Positions 1-9,719 of a DNA stretch of 64,000 bases are shown one piece after another (position 1 is the first letter of the stretch; each line of letters starts with the position of its first letter). A program made the position numbers and the translations under genes. Under the pieces are notes generated by a model. The model did no database searches. It was not told the origin of the DNA and saw nothing but the letters and a program-made list of their open reading frames with translations. This stretch comes from Metellina segmentata (lineage: Eukaryota > Arthropoda > Arachnida > Araneae > Tetragnathidae). The DNA lies in NCBI GenBank assembly GCA_947359465.1, contig OX375873.1, positions 133,316,899 through 133,380,898 of the forward strand. The letters are read 5' to 3'.

Positions 1-313
1 TACACAGTCTAACTTACATGCTAACATCATACCTCCGATGCAACAAGTCAAAAAAAAATAATAATAATATGAAAATCCCCAGCCCCTTATCAAAAATATA
101 TTCATAAATAGTAAAAAAATAAAATTGAAAAGCAAATCCCATGGCTCTGGGTAAATTACGAAAAATAATTATCCATGTGTTGTGCAGGTGTTGATATTAA
201 TAAATCTTTCAAAAATATTTTTAAAGAATGAAAACGGGTATTTGTTATTGAGAAGTGCGTTTTTTAGATATTTACATTGTAATAAAAAGTTAGCATCAGA
301 ATTACAATTTTTT
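1..313 (-). repeat. Left inverted arm of the RT element (partial second copy)
   Basis: The reverse complement of this segment matches the 3' part of the RT element at 906-1215, including the RT C-terminal codons and the downstream untranslated part. By eye I count roughly ten differences, plus small indels in the poly-T run. Homology is still visible at base 1, so the copy probably continues upstream of the window. The inner breakpoint is near 311-314, where the two copies meet head to head. Inverted, 5'-truncated companion copies are a known feature of Penelope-like elements; applying that here is inference. Confidence 0.85.
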
Positions 314-1049
314 GGATAAAAATATTATTAATGATATTCAGACCTATGATTTTAAAGACCTTTTTACCAGCATACCCCTGGACAAATTAAGAGATGTTTT
401 GAACTATTACTATCATGATTTTAATAACTTAATTGATCTGGATTTTGAGGAATGGGAATTTTTGGTTAATTATTGTATTTTTAATAATTTTATATTTAAT
501 GGTGAGCATATTTACACTCAAGTTAAGGGTATTCCCCAAGGTTCTAATTTTTCTTCCATTCTTGCTAATTTATTTCTTCATTATTTTGAAAAAAACTTTT
601 GCCTTCAGATAAATACTGCTTTTAGATTTATTGATGATTTAATTGTTTTTAATAATAGCAACTTTGCTAATATTTGGAAATCCATCTATCCAGACGAACT
701 TTCTTTAATTAAAACCAATCTGGATAACAATAATACTGATTTTCTAGACATAAAAATTTATGTTTCATCCGGCAAAGTTGACATTAATGTATATGATAAA
801 CGCAGCGATTTTAAATTTACAGTCATTAAATTAATATTTTGGGACTCCAATATCTCTAAAAGAATATACTACAACAAGATAGCTGGTCCATTGGTACGTT
901 TCAAAAAAATTTGTAATTCTGATGCTAACTTTTTATTACAGTGTAAATATCTAAAAAACACACTTCTCAATAACAAATACCCGTTTTCATTCTTTAAAAA
1001 TATTTTTGAAAGATTTATTAATATCAACACCTACACAACACATGAATAA
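312..1049 (+). CDS. Reverse transcriptase fragment, Penelope-like type (5'-truncated)
   Basis: An open frame of 245 residues covers the palm of a reverse transcriptase that would copy element RNA into DNA. Motif A is YDFKDLFTSIP with Asp13. Motif B is KGIPQGSNFSS followed by ILANLF (residues 72-88). Motif C is RFIDDL with the Asp108-Asp109 catalytic pair. A YDKRSDF block near residue 161 and a C-terminal YPFSFFKNIFERF-like segment resemble unclassified metazoan RTs near the Penelope group. There is no ATG at the start. The frame opens with TTG exactly at the junction with the inverted left arm, so the N-terminal fingers and any upstream domain are missing. No GIY-YIG endonuclease domain is visible. 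The frame is uninterrupted to its stop, and its C-terminal codons are duplicated in inverted orientation at 1-313. Family assignment is moderate; other non-LTR-like RT groups are possible. Confidence 0.75.
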   Translation: MDKNIINDIQTYDFKDLFTSIPLDKLRDVLNYYYHDFNNLIDLDFEEWEFLVNYCIFNNFIFNGEHIYTQVKGIPQGSNFSSILANLFLHYFEKNFCLQINTAFRFIDDLIVFNNSNFANIWKSIYPDELSLIKTNLDNNNTDFLDIKIYVSSGKVDINVYDKRSDFKFTVIKLIFWDSNISKRIYYNKIAGPLVRFKKICNSDANFLLQCKYLKNTLLNNKYPFSFFKNIFERFININTYTTHE

Positions 1050-1215
1050 TTATTTTTCGTAATTTACCCAGAGCCATGGGAATTACTTTTCAATTTTATT
1101 TTTTTACTATTTATGAATATATTTTTGATAAGGGGCTGGGGATTTTCATATTATTATTTTTTTTTTGGACTTGTTGCATCGGAGGTATGATGTTAGCATA
1201 TAAGTTAGACTGCGT
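906..1215 (+). repeat. Right inverted arm of the RT element
   Basis: Pairs with 1-313 as a near-identical inverted repeat, leaving a unique spacer of about 590 bp that holds the RT palm. It contains the last RT codons, the stop at 1047-1049, and about 160 bp of AT-rich 3' sequence with a poly-T run. The element's true 3' end is not certain because homology runs to the window edge on the other arm. Confidence 0.85.
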
Positions 1216-1678
1216 AATTGATGGCATTTGGTGGCAAATTTAGGCTTGTTGTTGATGATATCCCAGCTGCGGCTTCGGGTTTCATTTCGTTCTGTTCCTG
1301 CTCTGTATTGGTATTTTGTTCTGTTTTTGTTTTACTTGATTTTTGGTGGTGTTTGGGGGAGTGTATGAGCAATTTTTTCAGCCTAATGCTGCTCATATGT
1401 AGAAAACACCATTTTATGTTGTTTGGGTCAGGCTCCTCACTGATGACGCCCTGATCCACCAACATTTCTTCATTTTTTACTATTTTTTAAGACTTTTGTT
1501 ACATTTTTTTAGAAATTCTTGTGTTCTTGAAATTATATTGCTTACCATGCTATGTCTGCAGCTTCAGCGCGCTTGCATGGGTAGTTTCGAGTTTCGGTTT
1601 CTGGTTAATGCACCCCGGCTGTTTGGTTATTTTTTGTTATTTTGTGTGTGTTATGTTATTTTGTATATTTTATGTTGT

Positions 1679-1722
<44 letters not shown>

Positions 1723-2179
1723 GAATATAAATATCCATAAATATTCAATAAAATTTCATCCGATAACGCATGAATTTATAATTCAATTGAGGCGCGGGGC
1801 CTCGTGATAAACAAACAATCGTACAGTGTTGCCAAAACGCGATAGTAAATAACGTCTTTTTTGCGTGCCACGTAAGAGAATTATATATATAAATACTCTC
1901 AATGTTTTATTGATTTCCTAGATTTACTCTCATGAATCATAATTTTGTTTCAGTTCCAATCTAATTTTATGCATAAGAATATATGCAATAGAATAGTCAA
2001 AAAAAATCCAGATTCCCTGAAACAAAATTTGCGAAAAAATTCTATACCAACTCAGAAGTTTGACTGGTTAGATTTGTAAGGCGCGCAGACCATACTGCGC
2101 CAACCACAAAACACGAATTCAAATGTAATGAACATCCGTTTTGAAGAAATGCTTTACTCTGACACACAAGAGAATTACT
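1216..2179. other. Unassigned AT-rich DNA with a (TA)n tract
   Basis: No supportable gene. Short frames here are low-complexity or run through the (TA)n tract. Nothing else was recognised. Confidence 0.5.
1682..1718. repeat. (TA)n microsatellite
   Basis: Uninterrupted TA dinucleotides read directly from the sequence. They create a spurious IYIYIY reading frame on the + strand. Confidence 0.95.
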
Positions 2180-2196
2180 CTCAAGGAAGAGTTTTT

Positions 2197-2524
2197 GCCG
2201 ACCAACCAGTCTCATAGTTAATGTATTAGCTTTTAGATCGGAATTTCCTTGGTTCGAATCCGGGTCAGTGCATGGATATTTGTAAGCGTATGGTGTAGAG
2301 GCGGTTGGTGCACCTTAAATATATCGTGGCCGAAAGTCCTCTCGTTGGGTTGGTGTGGAAGTTTCGAGAGTAGGGTGCAGCTCAGGTGTTGCCTCGTCAT
2401 CTGACCGTGGCTCAAAATTACGTGGTTTTATCCTCGAATCTTTCCCTTAGGGTTTTGATCCCGGACCGTCGTTAATTGCCCGTTGTGTTGGTGCAGTACG
2501 ACGTTAATTAATATTTACAATTTA
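2197..2524 (+). mobile_element. SINE-A copy 1 (tRNA-derived)
   Basis: The tRNA-like head carries a B-box match (GGTTCGAATCC) near 2252. It is followed by the family body with GGTGCACCTTAAAT, a CTCGTCATCTGACCGTGG block, and a 3' end with GTTGTGTTG and TACGACGTTAA. Imperfect target-site duplications beginning CTCAAGGA flank it at 2180-2196 and 2525-2540. The same body recurs at 14941, 15523 and as fragments elsewhere in the window. Confidence 0.85.
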
Positions 2525-2654
2525 CTCAAGGAGGTGTTTACCTCAGACGAAATCTGGTTTCTCAAATTTAAATACATTAGTGAAGGGATCAGGCGTTGAA
2601 GCTCTCGAATTCCGGATTTTAGGATTTCTGCATAAAATCTAAAATCGATCAAGT

Positions 2655-2986
2655 TGTTGTTGTTGTCGTGCGGGCCATAATGGCCCAATTGAAGGTGTCA
2701 TTGCCCCAGAGGGTTGGACTTCTTCATACATGACACATCAGTTTTACAGGAAGGTCCCTTTCACACATCCATTCACTCACACATATCGTAATTTAGATCC
2801 CAATCAGAGGCCGATAACCCCCTGATCAGGTACCCTCAGAGCTATTGATTTGGTATGGGAACATGGGGGACTTTGTGACCACGACCTTTTAAAACTGCCC
2901 CAGCCACCATTAGCGAACACGACGGTCCTTAGCCAGGTCCAAGCGCCGATCTCGCAACTATCAGAATTGCAGGCTCCGCTGAGGAC
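2655..2986 (-). mobile_element. SINE-B copy 1 with (CAA)n tail
   Basis: A short retroposon in minus orientation, bounded by a perfect 14-bp target-site duplication (AAAATCGATCAAGT) at 2641-2654 and 2987-3000. The minus strand ends in a (CAA)n tail next to the duplication. The body matches 56498-56902 over its first two-thirds, including GATCAGGGGGTTATCGGCCT, and diverges in the last part. No clear tRNA A/B boxes are visible, so the promoter type is unknown. It is inserted directly beside a family-G repeat. Confidence 0.9.
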
Positions 2987-3007
2987 AAAATCGATCAAGT
3001 CAAAAGA

Positions 3008-3265
3008 TTGATTGGTTCGTTTTAGGTTGAGTGTCATATCATGAAATGAGTGTCATATTTAGCCTTTCTGTGATAAACATACGACAACGTCAAGTAAGAA
3101 ATGTGAAAGGAAATAACGAGAAATAGGGGGACAGAGAAAGTTCAACCAAAGCAGAAAAGGCTCACTTCGGTACCCCGAGAGCGCGACCCCCTGTTTACTA
3201 AAGTCGGTAAACCCCATTGGATAAGTAAAAGTGCCTCGATTGGTGAAGCCCGTGTACATCTAAAG
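3008..3265 (+). repeat. Family-G interspersed repeat, copy 1
   Basis: Starts with a decayed GGTTGGTT-type head, then contains CAACGTCAAGTAAG and a GTTTACTAAAGTCGGTAAACCCC block. The same order of blocks occurs at 33310-33560 and 50728-50955. There is no coding content or terminal repeat, and its class is unknown. Confidence 0.65.
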
Positions 3266-3318
3266 GTAACGTACTCATGAAGGCTTGAACTCAAAAAGCT
3301 TTTCACAAGAGTAACGTT

Positions 3319-4022
3319 AAGGCTAGGCCTTTACTTACGATTTTTGAGTCGCCAAAATAAAACCCATTGTTTCAAATACATGTGGACAAACTTGCGACTA
3401 AACAATCGCAGCGATTAAAAAGCTGCAACCGGTCCTATTTTCGCTGCAACGCGATTGTCGATCTACCCAATGAATCACACAGACAGACATGTACATACAC
3501 CCATTTGCGTAAGTTTTGTCGCAGTTCTAAAGCAGTCTTGTTCTGGTCTATGTTTAAAACACTGCAAATTCTTGTCTTCAATGTCTGACAATGAATCTAC
3601 TGGAGGTGATGATGAGCGAATATTAATAGTAATTGATACTGAGTTACTTATTAAAATTTTTTAAAGAAATTGAAGTTTGTTACTGATGGACCAATTATTC
3701 CCAACAATTTATCAAAACTACTTTTTGTCATTCTATAATACTGGAAAAGCTTGCAGGGTGCACGCATAAATCTTCAAATAACTCGTAAAACTGCCCTTTC
3801 TTGACTTTGACTTGTTATTGGATGCACCCAATAACGATGTTTCCTCCGTTTACGTCTCTTCTGAAGCAAAATAGCGACCGTAAAAGTAGTTTCAATGACA
3901 TCCATTTGAAAACTGTTTAAATTCAACGATTTATCTATCGCAGTGTGTACGCTTTGTAGATTTTCTATGGCAGCGAATTTTTAGTCACCGCGACTGGAAA
4001 TCGCAATTGGAGGCCCAGCCTG
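3319..4022. mobile_element. Family-C TIR element, copy 1 (hAT-like guess)
   Basis: About 704 bp with imperfect terminal inverted repeats of about 33 bp. The left end reads AGGCTAGGCCT and the right end AGGCCCAGCCT, with TTGCGATTT/AGTCGC-type motifs inside each end. The interior repeats short AGTCGC/GCGACT modules. A related truncated copy lies at 55977-56215. No 8-bp duplication was found, so the superfamily is a guess from the CAG-like ends. There is no transposase. Confidence 0.6.
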
Positions 4023-4547
4023 ACATAAAAGAATTATTTTCACTCGTAGCATAATTCGCGTTCACTCGTAGCTTTAGAAAGCGTAATTCATTTGATACAT
4101 CAAAAGCAATCTTTGCCCGGTTTTCATGCAAACAGCCACAAGCCGGTAGTTTGTCTTCGAACGACCTAGCAGGACTAATATGCGTCCAGTTTTCATCCTT
4201 TATTACAAATATGTTTAACTTAATGTGCGATTCTGTCTGGTTTCAATGCGTTATGACCTAACCAATGACTCATCCAATAGAGGTATCTGGCAATTCAAGT
4301 CCAAGCTATTATCTCCCACGCATATGTAGCATGCTTAACGTGAGAGATTTGTAGTCTGCTTATGGAGTCAATTTTGGCAGTCTTCTCGTAATAAGAGAGT
4401 GGATAATGTAATCACATCCCGGTTATGTTCTCCAGAGCGTTCCATGGAGGTTTGAAACAATTATTTCCCGTTTTTAGTGTACCAGAAAAAAATCTACACG
4501 ATCTCCAAAACTTGCAATTGTGAAAGATCGTAGATGTCACAAGACTG
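4023..4547. other. Unassigned DNA
   Basis: No repeat partner or gene recognised in this stretch. Confidence 0.5.
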
Positions 4548-4660
4548 TTGGTTAGTTTAAACTTAATGGCACAAGGTCCAGTTTTGGACAAGCTGTGCCA
4601 AAGGCGAGACGAAATAGAAATTGATACGTTAAACATTCAAAATAGGAAGCCAAACTAACA
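4548..4660 (+). repeat. Family-G fragment
   Basis: Short match to the family-G head (AATGGCACAAGGTCCAGTTT, then AAGCTGTGCCAAA). Diverged and truncated. Confidence 0.45.
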
Positions 4661-4719
4661 AGAAAGAGTACATTAAAAACAATACAAGAATGGAACATGT
4701 GGAAGATTTTTTTTATTTA

Positions 4720-6103
4720 CTAGGGGGCTCCGCCCCCTGCTCGCTTACGCTCGCCAACCCCCGGGGATTGCTACGCAATCCCATTTAGTTTGCTTCGCAA
4801 ACCAACACTCCTTTTACATATGGCATTTGGTTTGCTTCGCAAACCAACATTCCTTTCGCAGAGTGAAACTATCTGAATAATTTGTATTATCCTGATTTCC
4901 CTTTACGGTCCATCACGTCAGAGTGAGGGCTTCTCCCCCTGCTCACTTACGCTCGCCGACCCCCGGGGATTGCTACGCAATCCCGTTTGGTTTGATTCGC
5001 AAACCAATACCTCTTACGCAAGTGGTTTCACTCTTTTTTGCTTTAACACTTAATGCACCCTAAACTAATAGCCGCATCAGTAAAAAATCTTCTGCATCTT
5101 GTTCCCTGTACAATTTTAAGTAAACCCTGTTAATCTCCAAACTTTACGATGTGTACTTTGTACTTTCTCGGTAAAACGTCTGAGAACAGAGGGAAAAAAG
5201 CGAGCCTTTTTCCTCGCCAAATAAAAAGAAATCGTTTTTACGGCAATTGTTGCTACGATAAATTTGTTATCTGGCAAACCAGATAGTCAAACATACAACC
5301 CTCCGCGAATACAATGCTCCACGAATTTGCTCCGCGAAATAAAAAATACGAAATTTATGTCACTTACTTTTGATTGCATCGAATTTATTTATGAACCAAT
5401 TTTAAAAATAATGGTACCGTAAGAAATAGTACAGTCTGTGGTATACTGCGCTATTTTCAAAATAAAAAACTAATAGTAATACGATATAGATATGACAGTT
5501 TTAGTTAACGATAGTAACAAAAAGTAGCGAAAATATCCAAAGATTCCGAATTTTGTATGACCCACTTTTGATCGCATCCAATTTAATTATTAACCGATTT
5601 CAAAAATAATAGTACCGTAAGAAAGAGTACATTCTGAGGTATACTGCTATATTTTAAAAATTAAAAAATAATAGTAATAAAATATAATTACGGCAGTTTT
5701 GAAAAAAAGGAACAAAAATGTCCTGATTTTTCCCGAATTTCAAAAAAATATTATCAAGAACCAAATTGAAATTTAAAAAGAAACTCGACGAGCTGCAAAA
5801 ATTTACGTTGAGAGGTACTCTTAAAAAAAACTCACGACTCAAAACTCAAATTTTGTATGTGTTTTGCTCACTCGCGGAAGAAATTTCGCTTCTTCAATTT
5901 TAACATTTAATAAACCCTAAACTAATAGCCGCATCGGAAAAAAAATCTTTATAATTGTCCAGGGAATACGATGAAGAACAAACCATGTCAATTTTGTTTT
6001 TTTCCGATCAGTACTTTCTCGGGAAACCGTCTAAGAATCGAGCTAAACAACACAGTTTTCAATTCTGCGGCGGCGGCGGTAACATTTTTTTAATATAGAG
6101 AGA
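4720..6103 (-). mobile_element. Non-autonomous Helitron
   Basis: On the minus strand the element starts TCTCTCTATATTAAAA and ends with a GGGGGC-GGA-GCCCCC hairpin running into CTAG. It sits between A and T, which is the canonical Helitron arrangement (5' TC, 3' CTRR after a hairpin, AT target). Its 3' region carries extra palindromes of the GGATTGC/GCAATCC and GGTTTGC/GCAAACC type, and this block is duplicated at 4925-5010. Internal duplications also pair 5035-5210 with 5895-6050, and 5360-5500 with 5565-5700. No Rep/helicase coding sequence is present, so it depended on another element for movement. Confidence 0.85.
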
Positions 6104-7270
6104 TTTAAATATATGGCGATGTATACAAGAGATTAAAATTTGCCATCAGTAATATAAAATGTATAAAATCATAAGTGACATTAAATGGAGACTTAAAACG
6201 TATTGACCTACAACAAGGTGTATAGTATAAAAGTTATGAATAGTAACTAGGGAGTTGCGAACAGTAAAAATATCAAATTAGGATTAAAAAGACAATGTTA
6301 AATCAGAAAGGATGTCCTGGAATTTGTTACTTCGTCGGCCTTGAAAACGTCAAGATGGTATTCGATTTCTCTCTTGCTCGACAGAACCCGATTCTCCTTA
6401 CCTATACCTAAATTTCTTCCAGTCTTATCCTAATCTTCTGATTTCAATGCTTTTGTCAATCACCACTGAAAACTAGTTTTTCAGGACCATAGTCGACGAT
6501 ACTAAAGAACAAGTGATAGTAATATTTACTGGGTAGTAACATAGTTCACATCATGAACTCAACATCAACTGTTGATATCATGAACTATCTTTGCATGTCG
6601 ATTGAGTCTTAAAATTGAATATATATTTATTTATTTATATCCATTATGTAGGATAATATCTGAGGACAACACCTTGAAATTTCGAAAGTCAGATGATGGA
6701 GTCTATTATACTGAAAGTGGGCTATTTGCTTTTAAGGTTTTACGCGAATCGGATGTTATAGAATTGAAAATCTCTCTTTAAGGTTACTTTAACTCTTCCT
6801 TTCTCTCTCTCTTTCTCTCTTTTATCGTTCTCTGTTTTTGTGAACAATTCTTTGGTTGGATCTATTTCAAACGATGTCGAGGGGAAAAACCTTAACTTTA
6901 AATCTATTATGCGGGAAGTGGGCTATTTGCTTTTAATGTTTTACATAAATTGGACTTTATAGGATTGTAACTCACTTTTTAAATCTCTTTAACTCTCTCT
7001 GTTCTTGTAATCACTTCTATAAACGCTTTGCATTACAAAATTGTTTCTGGTACATGTTTAACATACCCCAGCCACTGGAAAACACTTGCACCGCTCTTCC
7101 TTAAAAAAGTTCCGAGAAACATTATTCGAAATAAATCCCACTTATTCACTGTTAAAAGGAGATAAAACAGTTCGGAGAGGAACTCCATCCCTTCAAATTC
7201 ATAAAAACAAAAACGATTCTGACCGATGCAGTCCCCGTATCTGGTCACTCCCTCCCATCTAGAAAATTAG
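6104..7270. other. Unassigned AT-rich DNA
   Basis: No gene or repeat family recognised. It contains an approximate duplication of a GTGGGCTATTTGCTTTTAA segment at about 6718 and 6918. Confidence 0.5.
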
Positions 7271-7799
7271 GTCCACCCCCACTCAGTGGAAGAGATTAAA
7301 GAAATTGACTATGACGAATGGCATCCCACCCCCAGGGGTGCATAGACATTTCACATTCCCAGCCAGAAGAACCCCCAATACAAACGATTTCGGGAGGCTA
7401 CAAACATCTTATTGAATTAACTCCGCCTCCATAATGGGATGTCTGGGCCTCACCACGTGGCCTGTTCTCAGACAAAAGCAAACCTCTCGCCTTTGGAGCG
7501 GCGTGTCAGCAGTTAGGGGAGAAAGAAGTGATGTTCGGTGGAGAGAGAGCAATCGAAGAGGAGCATCTGCCCACTAAGCATTGCTTAAAACTATTTTCTG
7601 TGGAATCTGTCCTTTTCTCCCAAAACAGCGAAGAAAAAGGGGAATTGTTTTTGCCCTATTGTCTAACTTTTTCATTTATCGTCAGCAAAAGTTCGGTAGA
7701 AACTCGGGATCATGTAGATTAATTCTGCTCAAGCTGCTTTGTTTTTGTTGTCTGGGAACGGGCTTTCTCGAGGACTCGGGGTTTTCGGAATAAAACTAG
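7271..7799. other. GC-richer unique island
   Basis: Composition rises clearly above the flanks and no copy is seen elsewhere in the window. It holds a CCACGTGG E-box-type palindrome near 7455 and a CACCCCCAGGGGTG palindrome near 7328. The short frames are not recognisable proteins. Candidate regulatory or conserved noncoding DNA by composition only. Confidence 0.35.
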
Positions 7800-7803
7800 T
7801 TAA

Positions 7804-8143
7804 CCCTCCAGGTGTCTGTCGCGACGAGGTCATTAGAAAAAAACTGTGAGTAGATATTTATGATTAGAGGTCTCGTCACAAGATCGAAAACTGACCAGAT
7901 TTCGATCTTGTCATCATCGATGGATTAGCAATATATTTATTTCAAGTCATCTTTTCATTAGCAAAGTGGGTCAGATTTTGATGGACGAGATATTCCGTTA
8001 AAAACACGAGATGTCTCGTCAATAGATTAAATACTGACCAGATTTCGATCTTGTCATCATCGATAAATTAGCGATATCTTTATGTCAAGTCATCTCGTCA
8101 TTACCAAAGTGGGTCAGATATTCCGTGAAAACCTTTTCGAGGG
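7804..8143 (+). mobile_element. TTAA-flanked MITE (family E), copy 1
   Basis: Starts CCCTCCAGGTG directly after TTAA and ends CGAGGG before TAAA (a decayed TTAA). Two internal tandem units share TTTCGATCTTGTCATCATCG and a CTCGTCATTA/GTGGGTCAGAT block. Related copies are at 23137-23307 and 35111-35326, both also next to TTAA-type sites. TTAA targets and CCC-type ends point to piggyBac-like mobilisation (inference). Confidence 0.7.
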
Positions 8144-8277
8144 TAAACTAAACAAGAGTTTATTTAGTTACATTCAAATCGAGGGTTTTCACACTTTTCT
8201 TTCCAAGACTTAGACTACCAAAAAGACTTGCAATATAGTTTGGTTTGGGTTTTATGGGAAAAAGCGAGTTCAAAATA

Positions 8278-9658
8278 CACTTATTGCCATAAAATTTTGA
8301 GCACCAAAAAAAAGTCGTCAAAATGAAACGAAATTTTACACATGTAAGTACTACTTTGATATAAGTAAGAGATTTGAAAAAAAAATATCATTTATTGCAG
8401 AAAAAAGTATAAATGAACGGAAGTTTTAGTGCTCTGTTGGATTACCTCTAGCTCGAATGCACGATGCGATACGAGCGGGCATTGAGACATACAAGTTCAG
8501 TATGATATCCTGAGACATCTCGTTCCACAGTTGCTGTAAACGCGCATCTAGTTCGACTAAACTCGTAGGGTGTCCAACTTGCCGTCCCAAATGATACCAG
8601 ATATGCGCGATTGGTGACAAATCTGGGGATCGAGCAGGTCAGGGAAGTGTGGTAATGTGGCGGAGACAGTCTTGTGACATCCTTGCTGTGTGTGGACGAG
8701 CATGATCTTGTTGAAAATGACTCCTGGGAGCCCTGCCATGAGTGGCATCACATGTGGCTGAAGGATGTTATTGTGCCATGGATCAATATTAGGGGTGACC
8801 GTGTATCGTAAGCAATGGCACCCCATACCATCACACCAGCTGTGGGAGCGGTGTGTCGCTGTAAAACGAAGGCAGGATTGAGGCTTTCAACACGGGGCCT
8901 CCACACATGAACACGATTTACATCACTGCTCAAATTGAATCTAGATTCGTAGCTGAAGACGAACTGGTTTCATTCCGTTGCAGTCCAATCCCGTCGTGCA
9001 CGACACCACTCCAAACGGAGACGTCGGTGGGTGGGTGTCATTGACAGCACACGTAATGGGCGCCGTGATACCAGATGTCCTTCAGCCAGGCGCCTTGCGA
9101 TGGTTCGGGAGGACACAGGGGCCCGTAGTGTAGGTGCTGCCTATGTCTGCATAGCGGCCAATGAGGCAGTTGGCTCTACGCGTGCGTTTCGTATGATGTG
9201 ATGGTCTTCTCGACGACTGGTCTGTCGAAACGTCCTGAGTCTGGTCTCCAAGTAAATGACGTCTGTTCTGTTTAGTGGTCCCAACACCTCCTCACAGTAA
9301 AAACAGAACGGCCTACTTGACGAGCTACTCGCCGAGCTGACTACCCAGCTTCCATCATTCCGATGGTCTTCCCCTTTCGAACTCTGACAGCTGCTTATAT
9401 CGTCTTCGATGGCTTTTTAACGGCATGTCTACCTCAGCGTTTCCTTTGCAAAAGATTTAGTACACTCAAACAAGCTCTGCTCACCTGTTTTATACTCCAA
9501 GGAGAACGAAGTTCAAAGCTCTCTAGTGGCATTACGCAATGCGCAATCACGCTGCATTTCTATTCATTTGCATATCTGACCGACATGTATCTTCATGCCA
9601 AGTTTCGTTACGATCCCACAATTATGTCTTGGTGCGCAAATTTTTATGGCAATGAGTG
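8278..9658 (-). mobile_element. Tc1-like DNA transposon, full length, inactive
   Basis: Flanked by TA on both sides (8276-8277 and 9659-9660), with terminal inverted repeats beginning CACTCATTGCCATAAA on the minus-strand 5' side and a slightly decayed partner at 8278. The 1.38-kb length fits Tc1 elements. The interior is a broken transposase reading frame on the minus strand. Confidence 0.9.
8426..9420 (-). pseudogene. Tc1-type transposase pseudogene
   Basis: A cut-and-paste DDE transposase, broken across several frames. The N-terminal part shows YKQLSEFERGR and MMEAGW near 9350-9410, typical of the Tc1 DNA-binding region. The central part reads VHVWRPRVESLNPAFVLQ and GVMVWGAIAYDTRSP. The C-terminus reads GHPTSLVELDARLQQLWNEM and ends SCIRARGNPTEH at 8426. 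The FQQDHARPHTA catalytic block is present near 8705 but in a shifted frame. The first catalytic Asp is replaced by Tyr (FSYESR instead of FSDESR, near 8945), and a stop sits just upstream of it. The fragments match the usual Tc1 order, so this was one gene. It cannot encode active enzyme. Confidence 0.9.
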
Positions 9659-9719
9659 TATTTCGGTATCGATCACTGCTCTAACATGAAAGATTTATAC
9701 CTATAGTTTTTACTTGACT

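Noticed and set aside
1205..1465. Minus-strand ORF rich in Q, E, N and K
   Set aside because: Low complexity, overlapped by an equally open plus-strand frame, no family match by eye.
1496..1807. 103-residue ORF
   Set aside because: Runs through a (TA)n tract giving IYIYIY; no other protein features.
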